DNA from: Ciceribacter lividus
Lineage (GTDB): Bacteria; Pseudomonadota; Alphaproteobacteria; Rhizobiales; Rhizobiaceae
Assembly: GCF_003337715.1 (NCBI RefSeq)
Contig: NZ_QPIX01000016.1
Coordinates: 1-64,000 of the forward strand
Reading direction: 5' to 3'
Length of the DNA: 64,000 nucleotides
How positions within the stretch are numbered: position 1 is the stretch's first letter; the number at the start of each line of letters is the position of its first letter. A model generated the notes under the pieces. That model was not told the origin of the DNA, ran no database searches, and saw only the letters and a list, made by a program, of their open reading frames with translations. A program made the position numbers and the translations under genes. Of this stretch, positions 56,950-64,000 are shown piece after piece.

Positions 56950-57903
56950 GTGACGGACACCGGAGCTGAAAAGACGACGGCCGGCGCGTTCTGCGCGCTC
57001 GGCGACTGGGGAACGAGCAATTTCCGCCTCTGGGTCGTCGACCGGGCGGGCAACGTGCTCGGAAGGCGGCAATCGGACGAGGGGCTTCTCGCCTGCGCCG
57101 ACGGCCGTTTCACCGCGGTGCTCGAAAGCCATCTCGCAGCCCTCGGCGCTTCCGCCGACCTGCCGGTCGCGATTACCGGCATGGCCGGTGCCCGCACCGG
57201 CTGGCGCGAGGCTCCCTATGTCGAGACCCCGGCGCCGCTCGACGCGCTCTACAAAGAAGCGGTAGCGCCGGCGGGCGTCACCCGGCCGGTCTTCATCCTG
57301 CCCGGCGTCTGCCAGCGCACCACCGGTCCCTTCGACGTGATGCGCGGCGAAGAGACCCAGCTTGCCGGCGCCGTGGAGAGCGGTCTTGCCGATGGCATCT
57401 TCTGCCTTCCCGGCACCCATTCGAAATGGGTCGAGCTGAAGGGCGGAAAGATCGCCGCCTTCCGGACCGTGATGACCGGCGAACTCTTCGACCTCCTCAG
57501 CCGGCAGTCGATCCTCAAGCATTCGATCGGCGACGATCTCGCCTTCACCGCCGACGACCGCGGCTTCTCCGACGGCGTGACGGAGGCACTCGCCGACGGT
57601 TTCGCCCTCTCCGCGCACCTCTTTTCCATACGTGCCGCAGGGCTCCTCGGCGGCGATGCACCGAAGCCCGCGGCACGGCTCTCCGGGATGCTGATCGGCG
57701 CCGAGATTGCTGCGACCCGCACCTTCCTGCCGCAGGGCATGACCGTGCATCTCGTCGGCTCGGCACGGTTGACCGCACTTTACGGCCGGGCGCTCGAGAT
57801 CGCCGGCACGCAGTCGCGCCTGCTCGATGGCGAAGAACTGGTCCGCAAGGGCCTGTTCGCCGCCGCATGTTCGCTCTTCCAAAGCTCCGAGGTTTCCCGA
57901 TGA
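56950..57903 (+). CDS. dgoK: 2-dehydro-3-deoxygalactonokinase
   Basis: DgoK phosphorylates 2-keto-3-deoxygalactonate in the De Ley-Doudoroff galactose pathway. The 317-residue protein begins near GDWGTSNFRLWVVD, the N-terminal motif of the DgoK family, and includes LPGVCQRTTGPFDVMRGEET and FCLPGTHSKWVELKGG. A GTG start is used with a GGAGC-like site upstream. Its stop overlaps the aldolase start by ATGA. With the aldolase it serves the galactose branch of this dual operon. Confidence 0.93.
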   Translation: MTDTGAEKTTAGAFCALGDWGTSNFRLWVVDRAGNVLGRRQSDEGLLACADGRFTAVLESHLAALGASADLPVAITGMAGARTGWREAPYVETPAPLDALYKEAVAPAGVTRPVFILPGVCQRTTGPFDVMRGEETQLAGAVESGLADGIFCLPGTHSKWVELKGGKIAAFRTVMTGELFDLLSRQSILKHSIGDDLAFTADDRGFSDGVTEALADGFALSAHLFSIRAAGLLGGDAPKPAARLSGMLIGAEIAATRTFLPQGMTVHLVGSARLTALYGRALEIAGTQSRLLDGEELVRKGLFAAACSLFQSSEVSR

Positions 57904-58544
57904 CCCGTCCGACCGTCTCCTGGCCGAAGCTCGACCGCAACCTCGTCGCCATCCTGCGCGGGATCACCACGGCGGAGGTCGACGGTGTAATAGCCGCCCT
58001 CGTCGAAGCCGGCTTCGAGGCGATCGAGATTCCACTCAACTCGCCCGATCCCTTCGCCTCCATCGAGAAGGCGCGGAAACTCGCGCCCGCCTCCTGCATG
58101 ATCGGCGCCGGGACCATGCTGACACCCGACGATGTCGACCGCCTGGCCGATGTCGGCGGCAATCTGGTCGTCACCCCGAACACCGATCCCGCCGTCATCC
58201 GCCGCGGCGTCGAGCACGGCATGGTGACCATGCCCGGCGCCTTCACCGCGACCGAGGCGCTCGCCGCAATCAAGGCCGGCGCAGCGGCGATCAAGTTCTT
58301 CCCCGCCAACGTCCTCGGCCCGCAAGGCATCGGCGCGATCAAGGCCGTCCTGCCGCCGGAAGTTCCGCTCGGCGCCGTCGGCGGTGTGACCGAAGCGGAT
58401 TTTGCAGCCTATATGCGGGTCGGCGTCCGCTGCTTCGGCCTCGGCTCGAACCTCTACAAGCCGGGCGATGCGGCCGATGTCGTGAAGACGCGGGCAACCG
58501 CGCTCGTTCGTGCCTATGACGAGGCGAAGGCGGCACAGCGCTGA
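57900..58544 (+). CDS. dgoA: 2-dehydro-3-deoxy-6-phosphogalactonate aldolase
   Basis: A class I aldolase splitting KDPGal into pyruvate and glyceraldehyde 3-phosphate. The 214-residue barrel shows the general-acid glutamate in IEIPLNS (Glu43) and the Schiff-base lysine in AAIKFFPAN (Lys132), with GAGTMLTPDDVD between them. The pairing with DgoK and the IPLNSPDPF segment point to the galactonate rather than the gluconate (Eda) form. The protein is the last in the chvE-ggu-ara-dgo unit, overlapping dgoK by 4 bases and facing a DUF454 gene. Confidence 0.93.
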   Translation: MTRPTVSWPKLDRNLVAILRGITTAEVDGVIAALVEAGFEAIEIPLNSPDPFASIEKARKLAPASCMIGAGTMLTPDDVDRLADVGGNLVVTPNTDPAVIRRGVEHGMVTMPGAFTATEALAAIKAGAAAIKFFPANVLGPQGIGAIKAVLPPEVPLGAVGGVTEADFAAYMRVGVRCFGLGSNLYKPGDAADVVKTRATALVRAYDEAKAAQR

Positions 58545-58569
58545 ACCATCCTCACGGGAGCCTCTATGC

Positions 58570-58932
58570 TCAGGCGCTCGGCTGCGGCCGGCTGAGGACG
58601 AAGGCTGCGCAGGCGAGGAGAATGACGCCGATCGTAAGCTTCAGCCAGACCATAGGCGGCCCGGCGAAGAGCACGATGCCGTAGCTGACGGCCATCAGGC
58701 TGACTGATGCGATCTTCGCCGGCCGCGAGATCGCGCCCTGCCGCCGCCAGTCGAGCAGCGGCTTGCCGTAGCGGGGATGGTCGAGCAGCCATTGCTCGAA
58801 GCGAGGAGAGGAACGGGCAAAGAGCGCCGCAGGCAGGATCATGAAGGGCGTGGTGGGCAGCACCGGCAGGAAGATGCCGACGATGCCGACCGCGACCATG
58901 ATCCAGCCGAAGCCCAGGAGGACGATGCGCAT
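58570..58932 (-). CDS. DUF454 (YbaN-type) inner-membrane protein
   Basis: A 120-residue membrane protein of the DUF454/YbaN family. It has an N-terminal helix IVLLGFGWIMVAVGIVGIFL with the conserved LPVLPTTPFMILPAALFAR turn, a soluble loop RFEQWLLDHPRYGKPLLDWR, and two C-terminal helices. The function is unknown. The ATG at 58932 has AGGAAAA upstream and starts just before the first helix; an in-frame ATG nine codons earlier is less likely. It converges on the galactose aldolase gene. Confidence 0.87.
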   Translation of the reverse strand: MRIVLLGFGWIMVAVGIVGIFLPVLPTTPFMILPAALFARSSPRFEQWLLDHPRYGKPLLDWRRQGAISRPAKIASVSLMAVSYGIVLFAGPPMVWLKLTIGVILLACAAFVLSRPQPSA

Positions 58933-59004
58933 AGGTTTTCCTCGACGTGTTGCCCGCACTATGTAGGCAACGCGCTTTCCGGGTCAAATACCCGGAAGCC
59001 TCTC

Positions 59005-59232
59005 TCAGCCGTCCTTCCCCTTGTCCTTTTCCGCTCCGCCGCCGAGATCCTTCATCGGCGGCATGTCCCGCTCGGCATTGAAGACGTTCGGCATCAGGAA
59101 TTCCGTCGGGCGCTCGCTGCCGGAATGGTAGACTGCCGCCTTACCGCCGTAACGCAGGATGCCGAGGCGCGCCAGCACCTTGAGCACCCCGTCGAACCAG
59201 CCTGCAGCCTGGGTGTTTTCGGATTTCGCCAT
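59005..59232 (-). CDS. Small hypothetical soluble protein
   Basis: Not recognised. The 75-residue product starts AKSENTQAAGWFDGVLKVLA with a short amphipathic helix, then ILRYGGKAAVYHSGSERPTE, and ends in a lysine/glycine-rich tail (KDLGGGAEKDKGKDG). GGAGG lies 4-7 bases before two adjacent ATGs; the second is used. A nearly symmetrical EcfG-type promoter is about 150 bases upstream, so stress induction is possible. No signal or membrane helix is seen. Confidence 0.6.
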   Translation of the reverse strand: MAKSENTQAAGWFDGVLKVLARLGILRYGGKAAVYHSGSERPTEFLMPNVFNAERDMPPMKDLGGGAEKDKGKDG

Positions 59233-59384
59233 CATCGTACCTCCAGGAAAGGAGAATGTGCGGCCTTTGCCGCGCAAGGACAGGTTGCGCCCGCCGCAAC
59301 GGCTGCGCAAGGGAAAACGCACGTGTGGAACGTGGAAACGCCGCGGCAAAATGCCTGCACGGCTGGTCCGGCAGAGGACAACGT

Positions 59385-59410
59385 GGAACGGAGCGCCGGA
59401 GATTTGCGTT
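59385..59410 (+). promoter_or_regulatory. EcfG-type promoter toward the DUF3775 gene
   Basis: GGAAC (59385-59389), 17 bases, then CGTT (59407-59410). The -10 is about 107 bases from the start of the DUF3775 gene. The same bases also read as a promoter on the other strand. Confidence 0.6.
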
Positions 59411-59412
59411 CC
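59387..59412 (-). promoter_or_regulatory. EcfG-type promoter toward the small hypothetical gene
   Basis: On the minus strand GGAAC (59412-59408), 17 bases, then CGTT (59390-59387). It is the mirror of the plus-strand promoter because the core is GGAACG-N16-CGTTCC. Confidence 0.55.
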
Positions 59413-59516
59413 GTCAGAAGCGCAACCGAAACCTGTGGCAGGAAAATCTCGGAGGCGTATAGTTGGCGTTGTTGAAGGCGCCGTCGTGAACCAACAAGTA
59501 TTGCGGGAGACACACT

Positions 59517-59957
59517 ATGGCACGTGAGCCAGTAGAAGCCGCCGATCTGCCTGAACTTTCGATATCTCCGGAAAAGGTCTGTTTCATCGTCGTCAAGGTA
59601 CGGGAATTCGACGCCAAGGATGAGCAGACGATCCCGGATTCCGGCTCAAATCCGTCGGACGATCACATGTACTCGGTGCTCGAGGACAATCCCGACGACC
59701 CGGTCGTCGAGGAGATCACCTCGCTGATCGACGACATGAACGTCGACGAGCAGGTCGACCTCGTGGCGCTTGCCTGGCTCGGGCGCGGCGACGGCACGAT
59801 CGCCGAATGGGCGGATATCCGTGCCGAGGCGGCCCGGGCGCACAACAACAAGACGGCCGAATACCTGCTCGGTCTGCCGCTCCTCGCCGACTATCTGGAA
59901 GAAGCGCTCTCGCAGTTCGATATGTCCTGCGCCGATTTCGAACTCGGCCGCCTCTGA
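59517..59957 (+). CDS. DUF3775-family protein
   Basis: A 146-residue acidic soluble protein of the DUF3775 family. It has the family's central segments EEITSLIDDMNVDEQVDLVA and LAWLGRGDGTIAEWADIRAE, and an end region with LLGLPLLADYLEEALSQF. The function is unknown; it is common in rhizobial stress and microaerobic clusters. GGGAGA lies about 7 bases before the ATG. An EcfG-type promoter is about 107 bases upstream. It converges on the HPF-like gene across a bidirectional terminator. Confidence 0.8.
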   Translation: MAREPVEAADLPELSISPEKVCFIVVKVREFDAKDEQTIPDSGSNPSDDHMYSVLEDNPDDPVVEEITSLIDDMNVDEQVDLVALAWLGRGDGTIAEWADIRAEAARAHNNKTAEYLLGLPLLADYLEEALSQFDMSCADFELGRL

Positions 59958-59985
59958 GCGGGCCGGGCGACGCCTGAGCAGCAAA

Positions 59986-60016
59986 AGGCGGGCGCCGTCA
60001 GCGCCCGCCTGTTTTC
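59986..60016. terminator. Bidirectional terminator between the DUF3775 and HPF-like genes
   Basis: A perfect 10-bp stem (AGGCGGGCGC / GCGCCCGCCT) with a CGTCA loop; GTTTTC follows on the plus strand and TTTTGC on the minus strand. It sits between convergent stops. Confidence 0.85.
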
Positions 60017-60024
60017 GGCTTTCT

Positions 60025-60573
60025 TCAGTCGGGAGTGACGGCAGAGGCATACGGCCCCTTCTCGCCGTCATGTTCGGCAAACCGCACCTTGGTGCCTTCG
60101 CTGAGCGCGCCCCAATTTTCGGTCGTCATGCTCTCGCGCCGGAAGAAATATTCGCGCCCGTCCGCACCGAGGATGAAGCCGAAGCCCTCCTCGGGGACAA
60201 GGCGGGTGATGCTCCCCTTCAGGGCCGCCGGATGCGCCTTCACGCGGTACGAGCTCATCTTGCGCACGACATCCTCGAGCTGGCGTTGTGCGGCATCGAA
60301 GCTGTCGCGGATCGCGACGAGAACGTCTTCATGGGCGTGGTTCTCCTCCGCCTCGCGCCCGACGACGATCTCCCGGCCGGGCACGTTGATGTTGACCCGG
60401 ACGTGATAGATCTTGCCTTTCTGACTGTGTTTGTGCGGAGCCTCGATCACGACACTGCAGGACGTGATGTGATCGTGAAAGCGCGAAAGGCGCTCGATCC
60501 GTTCATGCACGGCAGCTTCGACCGCTTCCGAATGATCCATGCCTCGGAACGTGACGCGGGGTGTGACTTCCAT
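60025..60573 (-). CDS. HPF/RaiA ribosome-hibernation domain fused to a cold-shock domain
   Basis: A 182-residue fusion. Residues 1-112 form an HPF/RaiA-type domain (RVTFRGMDHSEAVEAAVHER then YHVRVNINVPGREIVVG) expected to sit in the decoding site of idle ribosomes. Residues about 118-180 are a cold-shock domain with the RNA-binding motif GFGFI (GSITRLVPEEGFGFILGADG). A canonical long HPF instead has a dimerisation domain at the C-terminus. The ATG at 60573 begins EVTPRVTF. It follows the gene at 60672-60926 by about 98 bases on the same strand and may share its promoter, which has a FixK/FNR-like box. Confidence 0.86.
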   Translation of the reverse strand: MEVTPRVTFRGMDHSEAVEAAVHERIERLSRFHDHITSCSVVIEAPHKHSQKGKIYHVRVNINVPGREIVVGREAEENHAHEDVLVAIRDSFDAAQRQLEDVVRKMSSYRVKAHPAALKGSITRLVPEEGFGFILGADGREYFFRRESMTTENWGALSEGTKVRFAEHDGEKGPYASAVTPD

Positions 60574-60671
60574 AACTGTTCTCCAGATGCTCTTGCCGGG
60601 TACGATGGCGGCAGGACCGCGACAGGCTGAGGTCACCCCGGCAGATGACCGGCCCCGACGGACGGACCCCG

Positions 60672-60926
60672 TCACGGGCTGCGTCCGGCCTCCCATTCAT
60701 CCTGTTCTTCTTCGGCGAGAAGCACATCCAGGATCTTTGCTGCCGCGCTCTCGGGCGGCAGATGCCTTTCGGGCGTCGTCTCGTCATCGCCCATCGACCA
60801 TGCCATGGCCTCTTCGAGCGCTGCGATGTCACCGCCGCAGGCGAGTATCTCGGTAATTTTCCAATCGGGGAGGTGGCCGCAGATGCGGCGGACGTCGCTA
60901 CTGGTGAGCTGTGATTGTGACACCAT
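60672..60926 (-). CDS. Small hypothetical acidic protein
   Basis: Not recognised as a named family. The 84-residue product starts MVSQSQLTSSDVRRICGHLP and continues with DWKITEILACGGDIAALEEA; the end is strongly acidic (LLAEEEQDEWEAG). It is predicted soluble and helical. AAGGAA lies upstream of the ATG. A FixK/FNR-type box is centred 68 bases upstream of the start, and a TATTCT-like -10 is possible between, so control by low oxygen is plausible. The HPF-cold-shock gene follows. Confidence 0.6.
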   Translation of the reverse strand: MVSQSQLTSSDVRRICGHLPDWKITEILACGGDIAALEEAMAWSMGDDETTPERHLPPESAAAKILDVLLAEEEQDEWEAGRSP

Positions 60927-60987
60927 GTCGGCATTCCTTTCTCAACCACGTTGACTAGAATGGAAGCGCCGTTTGCGCATCAATGTA

Positions 60988-61001
60988 TTGATCAAGGTCA
61001 A
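60988..61001. promoter_or_regulatory. FixK/FNR-type box
   Basis: TTGATCAAGGTCAA, which reads TTGACCTTGATCAA on the minus strand, fits the TTGAY-N4-RTCAA consensus of FixK/FNR/NnrR regulators. The centre is 68 bases before the start of the minus-strand small gene and 84 bases before the CapA-like gene on the plus strand. Confidence 0.6.
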
Positions 61002-61077
61002 GTCGACCCCCGTCAATATCTGCGTGAATTCTAAAATTACCGCTTTGCAGGGCGGCAGTCCACACGGGAACCAGATC

Positions 61078-62169
61078 ATGAGGCTTTTCCTCTGCGGTGA
61101 CCTGATGACCGGGCGCGGGATCGACCAGATCATGTCGCGCCATTGCGACCCCGAGATCCACGAGCCCTATATGCGCTCGGCGCTCGGCTATGTCGGGCTC
61201 GCCGAGCAGCGATCGGGAACGATCCCGCGATCCGTCCCGCCCGACTATGTCTGGGGCGACGCGCTTGCAGATATCGACGTGCGAAAGCCCGACCTCCGCA
61301 TCGTCAATCTCGAGACCAGCATCACTGACCGCGGCAGCCCGGAACCGAAGGGCATCAATTACCGCATGCATCCCGCCAACGTCGCCTGTCTCGCCGCGAC
61401 CCGCATCGACTGCTGCGTGCTCGCCAACAACCACATCGGCGACTGGGGAACGGTGGGAGTGACGGACACGCTGGACAGCCTGCAGAAGGCAAAGGTTGCG
61501 ATCGCAGGCGCCGGCGTCGATGACGACGCCGCCAGACGGCCGGCCATCTTCGATCGTGGCCGCGACGGCAGACTGCTCGTCTTCGCCTATGCCCTGCCGT
61601 CGAGCGGCACACCTCTTGCTTGGGCGGCAGGAAGGCACCGCCCCGGCATCAATCTGCTGAACAGCCCCGACCGGGAAAGCGCCGGACAGGTCGCCCGGGA
61701 CATCGCCGCCTGGCGAAAGCCGGGCGACACCGTTCTGCTCTCGCTCCACTGGGGTCCCAACTGGGGCTACGGCATAGCGGAAGCGCATCGCTCCTTCGCC
61801 CACCAGGTCATCGAGGAGGCCGAAGTCGACATCCTCCATGGACACTCGTCGCACCATCCGATCGCTATCGAAGTCCACCGTGGACGACCGATCCTCTATG
61901 GCTGCGGCGATTTCATCAACGACTACGAAGGCATCGGCGGTAACGAGGAATACCGCCCGGACCTCATGCTCGGCTATGTGCTGGACTACGACACGGCGCA
62001 CGGGCTGCGCGCACTGGAAGCCCTGCCCTATCGCCTGCGGAAATTTCGGCTCGAACGTCCGCCGGCCACAGACGTCGAGTGGCTGGCAGCGCGACTCGAT
62101 CGGGAATGCGCACGTTTCGGGCACCGCGTCGAAACAACCGGCCGGGGCTCGCTTGCGCTCCTTCGATGA
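61078..62169 (+). CDS. CapA-family (PgsA-like) poly-gamma-glutamate biosynthesis-type metallophosphatase
   Basis: A 363-residue protein of the CapA/PGA_cap superfamily, a calcineurin-like fold. The early motif RLFLCGDLMTGRGIDQIM, DLRIVNLETSITDRG, the VLANNHIGDWG block and LHWGPNWGYG, LHGHSSHHP and YGCGDFINDYEG give the metal ligands. No signal peptide or membrane anchor is seen from the chosen ATG, unlike capsule proteins of Bacillus. The frame extends 35 codons upstream, but homology begins at MRLFLCGD. Its substrate is unknown. It converges on the glucan phosphorylase gene. Confidence 0.86.
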   Translation: MRLFLCGDLMTGRGIDQIMSRHCDPEIHEPYMRSALGYVGLAEQRSGTIPRSVPPDYVWGDALADIDVRKPDLRIVNLETSITDRGSPEPKGINYRMHPANVACLAATRIDCCVLANNHIGDWGTVGVTDTLDSLQKAKVAIAGAGVDDDAARRPAIFDRGRDGRLLVFAYALPSSGTPLAWAAGRHRPGINLLNSPDRESAGQVARDIAAWRKPGDTVLLSLHWGPNWGYGIAEAHRSFAHQVIEEAEVDILHGHSSHHPIAIEVHRGRPILYGCGDFINDYEGIGGNEEYRPDLMLGYVLDYDTAHGLRALEALPYRLRKFRLERPPATDVEWLAARLDRECARFGHRVETTGRGSLALLR

Positions 62170-62180
62170 CCGGGCGCGCC

Positions 62181-64000
62181 TCAGCGCTGCCAGAGGATCT
62201 CGCTGGCCTCGAGAGGTACGGCGAGGTCCGGATGGAAGGGGATGATCCGCGCCGTAAAGTCGGAAACCGGCCGGTCCGCGGGGGCACGGACCGAATATAG
62301 GTTCCATCCGCCTGAGGTCGCGCTCGGCGGCGCGCGCTCCATCACCGCCTTGAAGGTGGGCGATGTTCCTACGGCGTCAGCATAGAGTTCGACCCGGACG
62401 GACTCGACTAGAAGGTCGCCGAGATAGATCTCGACGGAGAAGACATGCTCGCCATCGGCTGTCGTCGAGCGGACCTCGCCGAAATGGACGTGCGGCCAGG
62501 ATCGGCTGATTTGCGCCTTCCATTGGCAAAGCGCGTGCGCAACCTCGCCGCCTTTCGCCGTTCGTGCCGCATGGGCCCGCACGCCGGGCAGGTAGAAGTC
62601 CTCGGTATATTCCCGCACGGCCCGGTTGGCCGAAAAGCGTGGCGTGAGCCTCGCCATGCTTTCGCGGATACGCTCGACCCAGCGCAGCGGAACGCCGGAG
62701 GCATCGCGCCCGTAGAATTCCGGAACGATGTCGCGTTCGAGGTGATCGTAGAGTTCCGCCGCCTCCCGCCGGTCGAGGTCGATGATGTCGTCATGTTCGT
62801 GACCGTCGCCGATCGCCCAGCCGACATCGGGGGCGAAGGCCTCGGCCCACCAGCCGTCGATCTCCGAAAGATTGAGGCCGCCGTTGACGAGAACCTTCAT
62901 TCCGCTCGTACCGCTCGCTTCCCAGGGACGACGGGGCGTGTTGATCCAGACATCCACCCCCTGGACCAGTTGCTGGGCGAGCTGCATGTTGTAGTCACGA
63001 AGGAAGACGACCCTGGAACGGACATCCTCCCGTTTGGTGAAATCGGTCCACAGCTTGATCAGTGCCTGGCTGGCGATGTCCCGTGGATGCGCCTTGCCGG
63101 CGACGATGAGCTGGACAGGGCGCTGCCTGTCGGTGAGAAGGCGGACAAGGCGTTCGGGATCAAAGAGCAGCAGGTCCGGGCGCTTGTAGGTCGCAAACCG
63201 CCGCGCGAAGCCGAGGGTGAGTGCGTCCGAGTCGAAGATCGCGCGCACTGCATCGATCTCGCTCTCCGGCGCACCGTCCTCGGCAAGCTGCCGGGCACAG
63301 CGGTTGCGGACCTGTTCGACGAGCTGCCTGCGGCCGTCCGTCCTCATCTGCCAGATTCGTGCCGGCGGAACATCTCGTATGACCGCCTCGTGGCCGGTGA
63401 GATCACCCCGCCAGCGATCCTTGCCGACGACTTCGGTCCAGAACGTATCGGCCGCCGCCGAGTCCCAGGTCGGGACATGGACACCGTTCGTCACATGGCC
63501 GACCGGAACTTCGGTCAGCGGCCAACGGGGAAACAGGGGCCTGAAGACCGACTTGCTCACCTGTTCGTGGGGGGCACTGACCCCGGTCACGGCACCGCTC
63601 GCGCGGACTGCAAGGTAGGCCATGTTGAACGGTTCGGAGACATCCCGGGGATCGCTTCGGCCAAGCGCGAGAAACTCCTCCGTCGAAATTCCGAGTTCCT
63701 TTTCGGCATAGCGACGGAAGAACCGGGCAATCATATCGGGAGGAAATCGGTCGACACCTTCGGTGACGGCCGTATGGGTGGTGAAGAGGTTGCCGGCGCG
63801 CGTGGCAAGCAGCGCCTCGGCGAAGGGAACACCATGGTCCTGCATGAAGAAGCGAGCCCTCTCCAGAGTCGCAAAGGCGACGTGCCCCTCGTTGAGATGA
63901 CAAATCTCGGGGTTGAGACCGATCGCCCTCAAGAGCCGCCACCCGCCGATGCCGAGGACCATTTCCTGCTTTAGACGCGTTTCCGGTCCGTCGCCGTAGA
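62181..64000 (-). CDS. glgP: Alpha-glucan phosphorylase, 5' end beyond the window
   Basis: Glucan phosphorylase releases glucose 1-phosphate from glycogen and malto-oligosaccharides. About 606 codons are visible; the frame is open to the window edge, reading YGDGPETRLKQE before MVLGIGGWRLLRAIGL, so the ATG at 63962 is internal. The PLP lysine lies in EASGTSGMKVLVNGGLNLSE, and HLNEGHVAFATLERARFFMQ and GHVTNGVHVPTW are typical of the short alpha-glucan phosphorylase group (TIGR02094-like). The gene converges on the CapA-like gene. Confidence 0.92.
   Translation of the reverse strand, partial: YGDGPETRLKQEMVLGIGGWRLLRAIGLNPEICHLNEGHVAFATLERARFFMQDHGVPFAEALLATRAGNLFTTHTAVTEGVDRFPPDMIARFFRRYAEKELGISTEEFLALGRSDPRDVSEPFNMAYLAVRASGAVTGVSAPHEQVSKSVFRPLFPRWPLTEVPVGHVTNGVHVPTWDSAAADTFWTEVVGKDRWRGDLTGHEAVIRDVPPARIWQMRTDGRRQLVEQVRNRCARQLAEDGAPESEIDAVRAIFDSDALTLGFARRFATYKRPDLLLFDPERLVRLLTDRQRPVQLIVAGKAHPRDIASQALIKLWTDFTKREDVRSRVVFLRDYNMQLAQQLVQGVDVWINTPRRPWEASGTSGMKVLVNGGLNLSEIDGWWAEAFAPDVGWAIGDGHEHDDIIDLDRREAAELYDHLERDIVPEFYGRDASGVPLRWVERIRESMARLTPRFSANRAVREYTEDFYLPGVRAHAARTAKGGEVAHALCQWKAQISRSWPHVHFGEVRSTTADGEHVFSVEIYLGDLLVESVRVELYADAVGTSPTFKAVMERAPPSATSGGWNLYSVRAPADRPVSDFTARIIPFHPDLAVPLEASEILWQR

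Overview
The window looks like a catabolic region of a Rhizobiaceae genome (Sinorhizobium/Ensifer, Rhizobium or a near relative). This rests on high-GC alphaproteobacterial coding, a chvE-gguABC locus beside a gbpR-type regulator, a NepR/EcfG general stress system with GGAAC-type promoters, a pccR-pccB-pccA/methylmalonyl-CoA mutase locus, and three copies of a rhizobial palindromic intergenic repeat. It could lie on a chromosome or a chromid. No rRNA, tRNA, CRISPR array, phage or insertion sequence was seen. No gap longer than about 300 bases lacks a gene.

Left third. After the tail of an FAH-family gene, 0.2-12.3 kb is a hexuronate module: kdgK and a GntR/FadR-type repressor face away from a long operon uxaC - TRAP importer (SBP, small and large permease) - cupin - kduI - kduD - fructuronate reductase - uxuA - uxaA, tightly packed with ATGA overlaps and two TTG starts. 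It imports uronates and brings glucuronate, galacturonate and 4-deoxy-hexosulose-uronate to 2-keto-3-deoxygluconate, which KdgK phosphorylates. A bidirectional terminator separates it from pntA-pntB (proton-translocating transhydrogenase) on the other strand. From 15.4 to 18.6 kb is a general-stress island: ecfG with an overlapping NepR-like frame, a separate nepR, two tiny DUF1328 membrane proteins, a small secreted-looking protein, and a DUF883/holin-X-like membrane pair. Several of these have excellent GGAAC-N16-CGTT promoters.

Middle. A D-2-hydroxyacid dehydrogenase and a 3-hydroxyisobutyryl-CoA hydrolase-like protein precede the propionyl-CoA module. That module is a PccR/ScfR-type regulator divergent from pccB, then two tandem paralogous unknown proteins, a KptA-like RNA 2'-phosphotransferase coupled to pccA, a ParDE-type toxin-antitoxin pair on the other strand, and methylmalonyl-CoA mutase. 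Then come a LysR regulator divergent from a complete branched-chain-amide-type ABC importer (SBP-LivG-LivF-LivH-LivM) with a GMC oxidoreductase and a 3-hydroxyisobutyrate dehydrogenase-like enzyme, and, on the minus strand, a polyamine/opine-type ABC importer with an agmatinase-like ureohydrolase, divergent from a LysR regulator and an aminotransferase.

Right third. From 46.5 to 58.5 kb, gbpR faces chvE-gguA-gguB-gguC followed by an arabonate-type dehydratase, a sugar 1-dehydrogenase, a ketoglutarate semialdehyde dehydrogenase, dgoK and the KDPGal aldolase. This is one transcription unit that appears to take L-arabinose to 2-ketoglutarate and D-galactose to pyruvate and glyceraldehyde-3-phosphate using shared early enzymes. 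The end (58.5-64 kb) holds small stress proteins around a nearly symmetrical EcfG promoter, an HPF-cold-shock fusion protein with a likely FixK/FNR box upstream of its neighbour, a CapA-like protein and the 3' part of an alpha-glucan phosphorylase gene that runs off the window.
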